Positions 1 to 9,723 of a stretch of 64,000 nt of DNA are shown here, in pieces (position 1 is the first letter of the stretch; each line of letters opens with the position of its first letter). Both the position numbers and the translations under genes were made by a program. Source of the DNA: Ganoderma boninense (Eukaryota > Basidiomycota > Agaricomycetes > Polyporales > Polyporaceae); contig CM035304.1 of NCBI GenBank assembly GCA_002900995.3, positions 2,075,476-2,139,475 of the forward strand. Direction: 5' to 3'. The notes beneath the pieces are model-generated. The model was not told the DNA's origin. It saw only the letters and a list, made by a program, of their open reading frames with translations, and searched no databases.

Positions 1-1315
1 AATGCAAACAGCACTAGGGCAGGATCCGCGTTCACGGTCGGATGGGATACGTGGGCAACTATCCATCAGGAAATGGATGATTTGTGGAGGTCTTGGCTGG
101 AGCAATGCCGGCACAGCAGAGGAGTCCTTGAAGAGTACAAAAATGACTACCTGGTAAGTATCGTTACGTGCTCGTTATGTTCGAAACATGAACATCACCT
201 TCTCAGGAGTGCCTTGCGACTTTAGAGGAGAGGCACGAGGCGGTGAGCATTACGGATCTGAGCTTTCAATGCAAGAAGCCGAAAATTAACATTGCCATGA
301 GAGACAGATACGGCAGAGAGAGGCTGAGAAGGCCAAAAAAGAGGCCAAACAGAAGGCAGGCCAGATGCGCCCAGAGACGAGTACGGCGCCGCAATCCGTG
401 TCTCCGACGACATCGGGCTCCCCGGCGGGTCGGCTACCAGTAAGTTTGTCCCTGATTCAGGACATAAAATGTCACCATTGATATCTAATCCAGGACGTGA
501 GACCGGCTACTCTAGTTACTGCAAGCAGGAGCTTTGCGAACATCCTCGCAGGCGGCTCCCAGCCAAAGGTCGCTGTGCAGCGGCAGACAGCTTCAGTAAG
601 CGAACCAAATTTCCCAAAATTGCATGCAAATGAGACTCACGGCTAATTTTCAGGCTGCTGTTGCTCAAGGCGACATGTCTACCCCTCGACTGGCCCTCAT
701 GGATCACTTGAACGAAGTCTTAAAATCAAGCAATACACCGACAAGCAAAATAACAACTGGGGAGAGGACTGTGCAACGCACCAACGAGGAAGGCAGGTTG
801 GTACATGCCCCGATATGACCCATCTCCATGACATGTAGAGTTGCTAAGCTATGCGCATATTTGTAGTTGAATGTGGCATGAAACGTCTCGAAGCAAAGCA
901 CACAGGCCGAGATAGCGTCCCTTCATGAAGTCGACGGGATATTTCCTAAGCGTAGGACGGCTTCTTTGGTTATGTACAGATCTGGATATTGTTCAGGAGC
1001 AACAAAACAAACTATCGCTTTATGACTTACGTCTTCCGGTGGACAGGGGGACCTGGGTGAAGGAAGCTAGATGTCATGTCTGAAAATAATAAACCATCCT
1101 GAAGCTGACTATGTATGCGCATTCAATGGGTCTAGGAGAGCATGGTTGAGATGTCGACAAGTGAAACTAATACGTACCTAGTATCCCCAGGGGCGTCAAG
1201 TCAGCATAGGAGGTCGCATGGGAACTTGCCATGGGAGATCATTTGAAGAAGATATTGCAAGCGAAGCAGAGTCGAAATTTAACTTTGAGTGGGAGAACGC
1301 GCTGAACAAGGTTTG
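1..1315 (+). CDS. E0: hypothetical protein, first member of a local paralogue family, 5' partial
   Basis: Unrecognised family. Reading from base 1, well-joined exons are 1-153, 207-242, 308-439, 494-595 and 654-796, with GT-AG introns of 52-65 bp and consistent phase. Less certain exons follow to about 1,315. The product starts upstream of the window. It has an amphipathic, Trp-containing N part (MDDLWRSWLEQC), a Lys/Ala/Glu-rich stretch (AEKAKKEAKQKAGQ), a Ser/Thr/Pro linker, then SFANILAGGSQ. The last motif resembles SYAQAVATSSQ in E1 at 7,700, so the two are probably paralogues. The tail FEEDIASEAESKFNFEW resembles the EHIFSDEAKL tail of E3 at 14,650. It converges on the oxidase-like gene at 1,635. 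Function unknown; coding status fairly sure, 3' end not. Confidence 0.5.
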
Positions 1316-1634
1316 ACGACATGGCAGGAAGCTGAAGAGGGACAAGGAAGAAAGGTCGAGCCTGAGTCGGATTAGAGAAATTCAGTCGGAGTCGAAACTA
1401 CAATCGTACATTCATGCTCCGCAAGCAGCTTTCACATTCCTCAGTTCCCCATATGCGAGGAGCCAGCGTGCAGCAAATCTTCCGCCTTCATGTATTCGAT
1501 ACCCTACATAGTATGGAACAAGATCATTTTCCAAGACATGAATTGTTCTATGTGAGCTGGTTGAGCCATTTACGGAGCGATTTCCCATTGAAGTCATCCG
1601 TGAATGACCCATTGAAGTCCGAGCCATGTCACAA

Positions 1635-3498
1635 TTACAAGTGGGATCTCACCAACGGATCCGCGTGTTGCCCAACCCGCTCAAGCCCAAGGTCCACACG
1701 TGCATCGCCCCCGAAGACTTTCAGTGACTCAACGAACGCCTCCCAGCTATCATCCGACACGATCGGCGCGTTCATGTACGCGACCATGTCCATCTCCTGC
1801 ACAAGCTCGCCGAGGATCGGCAGCACCTCGTCCATCGCGCGCGTCGCCATCGCCTGCTGCGCGCTCAGCCCCAGGCCCGCGTGCTCCGAGTACCACGCCG
1901 AGTCGAGCTTCACAATGTTCGCGACGTATAGGTCGACGAGGCATTGGCGCACGCCCTGCGCGACCGCCGCCTCGTACGCCATCCGGTGCCCGATGGCTTC
2001 CATGACGGGCTGGCAGTGCGGGAGAATGAGACGGTTGACCTCAGTACTGCGATGGTGCGAGATCTTCTTGAGGACGCCTCGGAGATTTTGGAGCAGGCCG
2101 GCTTCGTGGCGCGCCAGAAGGGAGTTGGGATCTGCGGGCGGAGGCATCTCATATCGTCCAATGAGGATTTCGTTGATTAACCCTGCAATACGACGTTCGG
2201 GACGAAGTCGCTAAGTACCACATCCGGGAAGAATTCTGTTGGGATTGGAACTGGGACTTACTAATTGCAAGTCCAAGGACGTCTCCCTCGGCGATGCCCA
2301 ACCCGCGCGTCTCGTTCTAGATGAAAGGACGGGATGCCGTCAGCAGACACTCCGACCTAGAGAAGTGGACGAAACAGAAATGCCCTTGGTAAACACTCAC
2401 ATAGTGGCAGATCATTTGATTATGACAAAACAGCCCCTGCGCCCCGCACCGCTCCGACACCGCGACCGCGTCCTGCTGCGAATGCCGGATCACCACGCCC
2501 TTGAACACGGCCGCGACCCCGTGCCGCACGCGCACGTCGAGCGACTCGTCGCAGAACCGCTCGATCGCCCACCGCTGCAGCGCCTGCACCACATACGCGT
2601 CCGCCGCCGCCGCAAGCACTGGCGCGTGCTGCGTGCGGAACGCGAGGATGGGCATCCGTCGCTCGGGCGAGCCTACCTCGCGGCGCAGCGAGTACATGGT
2701 CCCGATTGTCGCGAGGCCCTTCAGCACAGGCAGCGCGACGCAGCTGAGCGCGATCGTGCCGACGGTGACGCGCGAGATGATGTCGATGAGGTTCGCATGG
2801 ATGCTCTTCGGTGCCTCGAGCGAGCCAAGCAGTGCTGAGCGGGGAAGTCGCACGTTCGTGAACGTCGTGAGGGAGTGCGTGAGTGGGTTCGTGCCCCCGC
2901 GGTATGGGAGCAATCTGGAGAGAGGTTAGATAGTGTATGGAGGCGACAAGGACGAGGAGGCTAGCCTGGATTGAACACCGGTGCACATGTGCTTGCCGTC
3001 GTTGAGCGACACGATGAATGGCCGGTGACCGCGTAGCTCGCCGTCTACGACGAGTCGGGCAAAGACCACGGCGATGCACGGAAGACCAGCGGGTACAGTA
3101 GGCGGCATGAATCTGCACCCGCGTCAGAAGATGCTAGTGTACGAAAGGCAACGGCGAGCAGAAGAACCCACTTAGCAGCACTGGGCGAGGGCGAGTTGAG
3201 GAGAAACTCCCCGGACGGAAGCAGAGTCGCCGTCGTCTCCATGTTCCCGATATCAAGACCATGCCCTAGCTCGGTCAACATGAATTGCCCACTGAAGCAT
3301 GTTTAGCTTGGACATAGTAAACCGCTTAGATGGATGATATACGCACTGCTTCCGGTACTGCAACAGGTCTTCTACCAGAGGGACGAGCTCGGGTCGACGT
3401 CGGCTGTATCGCGCAATCGTCCCTGCACAGAGGTTGTACTGGATGGTGAGCAGCGTCATAGCGCCGCCATCCAGGACCGCGGCCGGCTCGTTTTGTGC
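1635..3498 (-). CDS. acyl-CoA oxidase/dehydrogenase-like protein, N-terminus lost in assembly gap
   Basis: Flavoprotein of the acyl-CoA oxidase superfamily, which oxidises acyl-CoA esters to 2-enoyl-CoA in peroxisomes. Exons in transcription order: 3498-3347, 3291-3172, 3112-2966, 2914-2401, 2316-2262, 2182-1635. They sum to 1,536 nt, exactly 512 codons, all phases matching. Visible hallmarks are the helical start (MTLLTIQYNLCAGTI), the substrate/FAD segment FMLTELGHGLDI followed by METTATLLPSGEF, the middle beta domain (LPCIAVVFARLVVDGE, FIVSLNDGKHM) and the oxidase C-terminal helices (RCGAQGLF, GIAEGDVLGLAI). The protein ends in SHL, which fits the peroxisomal PTS1 consensus. Intron 2915-2965 begins GC instead of GT. 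Usual length of this family suggests about 150 N-terminal residues lie in the gap. The acyltransferase gene lies directly upstream on the same strand; a collapsed copy of both lies at 11,345-12,212. Confidence 0.85.
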
Positions 3499-3598
3499 NN
3501 NNNNNNNNNNNNNNNNNNNNNNNNNNNNNNNNNNNNNNNNNNNNNNNNNNNNNNNNNNNNNNNNNNNNNNNNNNNNNNNNNNNNNNNNNNNNNNNNNN
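3499..3598. other. assembly gap of 100 N
   Basis: Exactly 100 undetermined bases, the usual placeholder for a gap of unknown length. The acyltransferase frame runs into it from the right and the oxidase frame leaves it on the left. Neither the 3' end of the first nor the 5' end of the second is present, so the true gap should be well over 100 bases. Confidence 0.99.
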
Positions 3599-4387
3599 TC
3601 GTGCTGATTGCGCTGTCCACCGAGTCACTCTCGAGCGAGATGCGGAGGAGACAGTGGATGGGCAGGAGCTTAGTGGAGATGGGCCGGGCGCGGATGGCGT
3701 TCAAGAGCACGCCGACTGAAGACGAGTTGAAGCCGATCTTCCCGACGATTCCTGGCTATCCCGTCGATCAGCCCTAGTTTCTTCTACCGCGGCAAGAGGC
3801 TGAGGAGGCGTACCTCGGTGACCATCCAGATCTTGGGCTTGCCTTCCTGCTCGATCGATACCATCGCGAGGTTCTTCCCGACGGACTCTCTCCAGTCCCA
3901 GTTCTGGCCCAGAACCTGCCTTTCAGATCCTGGGGCGCTGATCCGCCACGCGAGGCTCGTGCACCCGTCATCCCACTGGCCCAGCGCGATCTCGCTGCGC
4001 GCGTTCAGGGCGACGATGTCGAGGACATCCACTGTCTGACCATGTTCGGAGGCGTGGGCGCGGAGTCCGTCCGCAATGCCCTCCATCTCCTGGAGCAGAT
4101 GAGGCGCGAGCCGTCCGATGGCGCCGCGGAACTCCTCTGCGACTGTACGGACGTGTGCCCAGTCGAACTTGCACGCTTCCTGGAAGAGCTCGCGATAGAT
4201 GGCAAGTTGATCGAGGATCTGCGGGGCGAGATGGTGGCCATGCTGTTGGCCTATCTGCACCCCGAAATCGCAGCGACGCGAGCCGCTTTAGCATCAGCAG
4301 ACGAAAATACAACAGCAGATGATCTCGTACCTCGTACGAAGATCCTCGCAGCTCCAAGTGTGGCGCAACATGCGTCTTGCACTCCAT
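3599..4387 (-). CDS. isopenicillin-N acyltransferase-like (AAT / peptidase C45 family), C-terminus lost in gap
   Basis: N-terminal-nucleophile amidohydrolase of the acyl-CoA:6-aminopenicillanic acid acyltransferase family. Such enzymes self-cleave before a Gly-Cys Cys and transfer or hydrolyse acyl groups. Exons: 4387-4331 (19 aa from ATG), 4254-3814, 3755-3599 (to the gap); introns 76 and 58 bp. The start fits the family pattern, ending in SSYEIGQQHGHHLAPQI. The processing site is WDDGCTSLAW with the candidate nucleophile Cys near residue 117, followed by VLGQNWDW. The last exon carries TEPGIVGKIGFNSSSVGVLL and LPIHCLLRISLES, typical of the C-terminal half. About 218 residues are visible; the family is usually around 350. 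The substrate is unknown, and homology does not imply penicillin synthesis: such genes are common in fungi without beta-lactams. It is followed on the same strand by the oxidase-like gene. Confidence 0.85.
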
Positions 4388-5138
4388 GGCGGGTGGTCGT
4401 GGTTGAAGATAGCGTTATCTGATATCTTTATCCGGAGGTCGAAAGCAGCTGCTAGGTCGCGGCCCGAAGGAGACTCCATTGGTGAGTATCACAACCCAAG
4501 TTTGGCAGTGGCTCAGTTCTCCAGTTCTCAGCAGGATGAGTAAGTCTTAGGGTTCAAGAATAAACATGTGGTGGAAATTAATAAGGATGGGTTCTAGTGG
4601 ACCCAACGTCAGTTATCCTGGGCCAGCTCGGGTCCGATCGCTCACAATCCGTTATTTGCCTGAGGTAGGCTCGTCCAGAATGTGCTGTAAGGGCCCTAAC
4701 GTACCAACGATATCTCGCTCAACGTTGCCTCTTTGTTCTGGTTCCCCGGCTTGGCAAGGTCTGGCAGTGTTGCAGAGGAAAGATTTTCAATCGTAGTAGG
4801 ATTACGGCCATGAACACCACATCTTGTACCTGCTTCCCTGCACATATGCGTGGCCTAACTTCACGTACTTGGAATAGATCCTTGCCACTGGCAACCTCGA
4901 GTAATTCAGGATGACCCATCTCCCTCACTCGTGCGATTAACTGCGATCTCAATGGAGGCATGTACGAGCCACGTTGGCATGCCTCGGATCCACCACGCCT
5001 TGCACAGCACGCTTGTTGCCCCAATATATCTCCAAGCGCATTGATATCGCCCTCTCCCGCCGACAGAGTGAGATGTGATACCGGGATTTGCCATAGCGAA
5101 ATGCATATGAACAAAGAGGTACATCGATATGACAGCAT
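4388..5138. other. intergenic stretch, no supported gene
   Basis: Upstream of the acyltransferase start and downstream of gene A. The first ~60 bases match the corresponding sequence upstream of the collapsed copy at 12,213-12,275, showing that this flank was duplicated too. No open frame here shows exon-like features. Confidence 0.5.
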
Positions 5139-6634
5139 TCAAGGGTCGTCCCGGAAGTGAGCGCGCAACGCACGAGCAGTACTCTTGAACACCCGACGGA
5201 GTTTTGTTCCCAAAGTGCCCAGCGCCCATATATCTGTGAGTAGTGCCCCAGTTTCAGTGTGGCAGTAGGCATTACGAAGCTTTAGCCACGCACGCATTTG
5301 ATGGGTAGACCTCGGTTGCGACTCGGAGTCGCTCAGGTTTGGATCGCCCTTCCCTGGCGCCGGTCTGAGCAGTCCTTCATCTTCAAGTGAATCAGACGAG
5401 CCGGCCACCGGAGATGCATCGCTGTGAGTACCAGGCTGGTCCATCAAACATTCGCTCATCGGGGGATTATTAATGAGCTTGAGCTTTCTTCTCGCGAAGC
5501 CGTCCAAGATAATCCTGCGAAGTACGCATGCCACGGTTACCAGCTAGTGGCAGAGGCAGAGGAGAGGACTGCTTACGAGACGATCTTCTCTTCTTCTTTG
5601 AACCACTCCACTGGGCTCGGGATAGTCTCTGCAGTCAAGTATTCATCGAGCTCGAACCATAGGTCGATGAGAGGTACCAGCGGGAATGTCGGGTCTGGCT
5701 CCCATCCGAAGATGTTAAGGGCAACAATGTCCGCCACCGACGATGGGGCATCACATGTGTCGTCAGTAGGGCACCCGGACTCCTCGACTTCTCCATCACT
5801 GAGTTGTGACCTTAATGATGACTTCGGCGTGGACTCCGTGTCATGGGTAGATACAGAGGAGTCAAGCGAAGACGTCGAGGGCTGCCGACGTCCGGGAGGA
5901 GCTAGTTGTGCTGCAGGCGGGAGAGGCGGAAACTCTGAAGGGTCGAACGGACAGCACGGTTTCCGGATGACAGAGTCTGAGAAAGCCCACGCAGGAATCG
6001 CAGGGAGTGGTTGCGCCTCTGGAAGACTCACGAGTGACCGTGAGTCGTCTTCCTCATCAGAGTCTGCCATCGCCAGCTCATCCATGCGATCGAAGTCCAG
6101 CTCGAACGTGCACTTGTGCTCGTGGTGTTCGTCGAGGCTGAGCCTGATTGCGTGGCTGTCATCTACGAAGCCAGCTGCAGGGCGGCGCATGCGAACGTTG
6201 GTGAGGGTATATATCCAGTGGAAGCAGTTTGGGAAGGGGAAGGGGGTCAGCGGACGGATGGGTGGACGGTCAGGGCCCGAGCACTGCGTGTTAGGGAAAA
6301 TCGGGATGACCATGTCGGGTAGTAGTCGACGTTTCTTATCTCCGGGCCTCAAGGTGGTTCCGATGAGCTTGATGCAGTAGCGACACCATTTGCTGTTAGG
6401 TATGGGGAGGTCAAGCGGCTAAAATAGGTAAACGATGCTCAGTGAATGAATTCGTGCAGTCGGAAAGTTCGCGAGACGTACAAAATCAATGTATACCAGG
6501 TACTTCTTGGGATAAAACTCTTCCACAGCTGCCAACGTCTCCGGATCGTCAAGGCCGAGGTCCTTCACCATCGTGAACGGATCCATACGGACCACGGCGT
6601 AAAAGCAGGGAGTAGGAAAGAGACGTGGTAGCAT
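5139..6634 (-). CDS. A: lineage-specific protein with CxxC motif, paralogue of genes B and C
   Basis: Unrecognised basidiomycete-type protein of 456 aa. Exons 6634-6482, 6418-5577, 5514-5139; introns of 63 and 62 bp at the same places as in B and C; total 1,371 nt, in frame throughout. Conserved with the paralogues: the start (PCFYAVVRMDPFTMVKDLGL), KKYLVYIDF at the first splice site, a WCRYC motif (residues ~60-70), DMVIPIFPNTQC, FPFPNCFHW, NIFGWEPDPTFPLVPLIDLW, and the end of exon 2 (EWFKEEEKIVS). The region between is acidic and Ser-rich and varies most. No signal peptide or membrane segment. This copy diverges more from B and C than they do from each other, including in its C-terminal exon. 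It is divergent from E1 with 355 bp between starts. Function unknown. Confidence 0.8.
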
Positions 6635-6989
6635 AAGAATGCGTCGTTTGGGGAGCGGGAGAGGTTGGGGAGCCGAGCTACGAGCAAGAATATACTAGGG
6701 GGTGGGCACAGAGAGATGGAACTGGAGGGTTGGGCTCTGAGGGAAGTGGCGAAATGCACTCTCCATCAGCGCTGAAGGTTTGTTGTTGTATCTCTCAGTG
6801 GGTGTTGAAGCCACACGTGGGAGACGTGAGCATGCGCGCAAGGCACTCACCTACACACGTCACCAGAGTGGCAGTGGCCGCACTCTTGGCCGATCGCGCG
6901 CGCCTGCGTTTCGAGCGAATTGGTGGTCGGGAGATGGGGATGGAAAGACGAGACGGAAGCAGCCATGGTTTTCCTTCAGGTTCTACAAG
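6635..6989. promoter_or_regulatory. divergent intergenic promoter region between A and E1
   Basis: 355 bp separate the inferred start codons of A (minus) and E1 (plus). C and E3 have the same head-to-head arrangement. I do not see a convincing TATA box; a bidirectional promoter is inferred from geometry only. Confidence 0.4.
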
Positions 6990-7959
6990 ATGTTCAAGGA
7001 TCTGGATCAGATCCGAGCACAAAAGGGGGAAGAGTGGTGGCAGCGTACCCAGGAGAAGGGGTATTTGGAAGTGCGGTACATGGAATACGAGGCGAGTGTT
7101 CAAGTCGACTAGATGTCAGAAATATACTGCGAAACTTCAACTTATCTTAACGGTCTCGTGATATTTCCAGGAATTCAAGCGACAGATCAAGGAGACTAGC
7201 CAACAGGTGAAGTAGTCGTAGAAGGTCATTAGAGGGCCCAAACTAGGACTTACGATCAGTGCGCAGATCATTGCGTCAACCAGGCGCCCGGGCTTCATCC
7301 CCCTTCTTGAAACCCGGGAGGAGGAGCGAAAAAATCCTCTCCCTTCTGCGGAGAATGACGGAGACAAATTAGCTGAGGACCCTAAAACGATGCTAGCCGT
7401 TCAGGATACTTCTGTTCGTCATACCGTGACCGACTTCAAAACGTCAGCTGACAATTCACAGGCACCAGAGAACCGTGTGCAAGATGTAGGTTGCCTTTCA
7501 GCGCAACAGGCCACTGAGGAGAGCTCCAATATCAGTGGTTCTCCTACTTCCGACATTTCAACATCGCCCTCGCATGTGCAAACAGTTCACCAGGATGCGG
7601 CCCCTCCAACTTCTGACGTCACGCGTCAAGATACACCAAATGTATGCTGCATTGTCTTTGGGGAGAGGAATTGAATGCTCACGCACTAATCTGCACAAGG
7701 CAGGAACTGTCTTCACGACTCAAGCACCGCGGCGAGCCTCTTACGCTCAAGCTGTGGCCACATCATCGCAAAAGGTGGGTTCAGCTTAGTGATGTTGAAT
7801 GTGTGCTCAAATCACTCACAATATTCCTCCATAGACCAGCGATATCGATCCGTGTGCCACTGAGCAATCTACAGCCCGAACTGGAAGGCATGTCGATCAA
7901 CCTGCATCTGCTGGCAAGGCTGGCAGGAAGAAGAGAGGAGCCGTGTCGATTGTCCTGAG

Positions 7960-8147
7960 TGTTAAGATTCCGGGCGCATGGGCGGGATCTCGCGTTTGGC
8001 TCGAGAAGCAGAGGGGCGATGGTGACGGGTTCTCGTTGGCAAACGCGTACCGTACAAGCTGTATCTACACGGAATATATACGACCTGTTATCCGATGGTG
8101 GCGCGGGGACGAGCGAAACCGATCACGTAAGCCAAGATGCAACAACA
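7960..8147 (+). repeat. 5' LTR of element 1
   Basis: 188 bp, TGTTAAG...CAACA, identical to 8913-9100. Preceded by the target duplication CTGAG. Confidence 0.88.
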
Positions 8148-8912
8148 CACCCCCTTGAGCGGTGGAGCGAGGACAGCGAGGAAGGGCAAGGCGAAAACAA
8201 AATGTAATGTACGACGAGCAGGAATGAATGGGGACACACCCCCTCAAACGAGCGCCGACCAGCAACAACAGAGAAAGACCTCGACATCAACCAAAACATA
8301 CCGGGACCATCCAACATCCGGCGGGCAGGCACCGCAATGATCCTCGAGGAGTCGGGCTCCAAGCAGGCGGGCTAGCGCGTGCGCAGCGGGACAGGCGTCC
8401 GGGGGACCCTCGACGGGCGAAACAGGGCAATAGCGAGCAGCGGCATACCCTCGGCGGGCAGCGGCAGCGGGACATCGAGTGGCGGCAGACCCTCGGCGGG
8501 CGGCGGCGGCAGGACGACAACGACGGGCAGGCCCTCGGCGGGCGGCCATAACGAGCGAGGTTCGATCGGGGTTCGAGCGCGGGGTTCAGTCGGGGGGTTC
8601 GAGCGCGGGGGACAGCGACGGGGACGCGAAGCGAGCGAGGACGGGGGACAACGAGTGATGACCGGGACGTACGAGATGCGGGCGCTAAACGAGCGTCGGC
8701 GAGAGCAGGCGCGGAGCGATGAGGGTGGCAGCGCGGGGCTCGGGGATAATCGTGCAGCGGAGGGAGGAGGGAGGGTCGCGGCAGGAAGGGCATCGTGTTG
8801 GGGGGTCCATCGGGAGCAAAGACGGCGGGGGACTGCACCGATCCGGCAGTGGTGACTTCGGCCTCACCAGGCGGCGCCTCGAATTATCCTTCGGGCAGAG
8901 GAGACGCGTTTG

Positions 8913-9100
8913 TGTTAAGATTCCGGGCGCATGGGCGGGATCTCGCGTTTGGCTCGAGAAGCAGAGGGGCGATGGTGACGGGTTCTCGTTGGCAAACGCG
9001 TACCGTACAAGCTGTATCTACACGGAATATATACGACCTGTTATCCGATGGTGGCGCGGGGACGAGCGAAACCGATCACGTAAGCCAAGATGCAACAACA
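8913..9100 (+). repeat. 3' LTR of element 1
   Basis: 188 bp, identical to 7960-8147 at an offset of 953 bases. Followed by the second copy of the target duplication CTGAG. Confidence 0.88.
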
Positions 9101-9440
9101 CTGAGCACATTTTCTCGAAGGAAGCGCAATTAACCCTGTGTTCCAAGTTCCTGAGGTAGAGCGAGAGATCTCGAAATTGTCTGAAGACAGCAATCGCGTA
9201 CGGACGTTTCAGTTGGAGTATGGGGAAGGATGGATCGCATCTGGGAAATTCTCCGCTGGCGCTGGCGGAGGACCCAAGCGAGCAGCTCAGACGCCCGTGA
9301 ACGTCTCGGCCCGGAACCCGCTTGCTCAAGCGCTCATGCATGATATTGTGGCACTGTCGCAGGAGTCCTCAGAATTGCTGTCTTGCTTCGAGTCATATAC
9401 GATTTCTGTTCCACACACACTGTAGAATACAGCAAACTGG

Positions 9441-9521
9441 TTACTAGTTCACAGAAGATAATGATTTTAAGGTAACGGCGCAAAGCGTGGCATACGAATA
9501 ACAAGCCTCATGAACTAGTAA
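9441..9521. repeat. 11-bp inverted repeat, possible hairpin
   Basis: TTACTAGTTCA at 9441-9451 is answered by TGAACTAGTAA at 9511-9521, a perfect 11-bp inverted pair with a 59-base loop. It lies just past the E1 stop at 9,425. It could be a remnant of a small element or a 3'-end structure. Confidence 0.35.
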
Positions 9522-9723
9522 AGTCTGAAAGGATGCCGTGCCACAAGGTGCCAGCAGGAGCACCCGGTGGTGTCAGTCCGAGTCATAGGCTCGAAGGCTC
9601 CTGCAGCACAGTGCGCGAGTGGCGTGCCCGAATGCCCGACGAATGTTACCCCCAACAGAGCTCATCGCCTTGGACATAGCTGTCAATGCTGCGGCGCACC
9701 AGCCGAGTTAACACGGAAAGCGC

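Larger units (their letters stand above)
7960..9100 (+). mobile_element. TRIM-like short LTR retrotransposon (element 1)
   Basis: Two direct repeats of 188 bp (7960-8147 and 8913-9100), identical base for base as read, begin TGTTAAG and end CAACA. They flank a 765-bp interior. The element is bordered by a 5-bp target duplication CTGAG (7955-7959 and 9101-9105). The interior is GC-rich, Gly/Arg-coding low-complexity sequence with no gag or pol. A purine-rich stretch (GGGCAGAGGAGA) precedes the 3' LTR. No convincing primer-binding site directly follows the 5' LTR; orientation is taken from the TG...CA ends and this purine tract. Size and lack of genes fit a terminal-repeat retrotransposon in miniature mobilised in trans. 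Identical LTRs point to recent insertion. Confidence 0.88.
6990..9425 (+). pseudogene. E1: hypothetical gene interrupted by a short LTR element
   Basis: Unrecognised family, paralogue of E0 and E3. Exons: 6990-7091 (ATG start, MFKDLDQIRAQKGEEWW), 7171-7206, 7267-7641, 7700-7774 and 7835-7959. All are phase 0 up to the insertion; the first intron seems to be GC-AG. The product begins with a Trp/Glu-rich helix, then a long Ser/Thr-rich acidic linker, then SYAQAVATSSQ and a basic stretch (KAGRKKRG). The LTR element at 7,960-9,100 splits the last part of the gene. Beyond it the sequence continues as EHIFSKEAQL (matching EHIFSDEAKL of E3) or, in another frame, as an open stretch ending at 9,425 (PEVEREISKLSED and on). 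I could not decide the last splice. The insertion probably inactivates the gene or alters its 3' end. Confidence 0.5.

Noticed and set aside
1414..2214. 266-codon plus-strand frame
   Set aside because: It lies antisense to the last oxidase exon, whose minus-strand reading matches the family and ends in a normal PTS1; the plus frame is a shadow.
3326..3777. Open frames running through the N block
   Set aside because: They exist only because N codons are read as unknown residues; the real frames on each side belong to two different genes.
8379..8855. 158-codon Gly/Arg-rich frame inside LTR element 1
   Set aside because: Low-complexity product of GC-rich repeats in the element interior; several overlapping frames are equally open and none resembles gag or pol.
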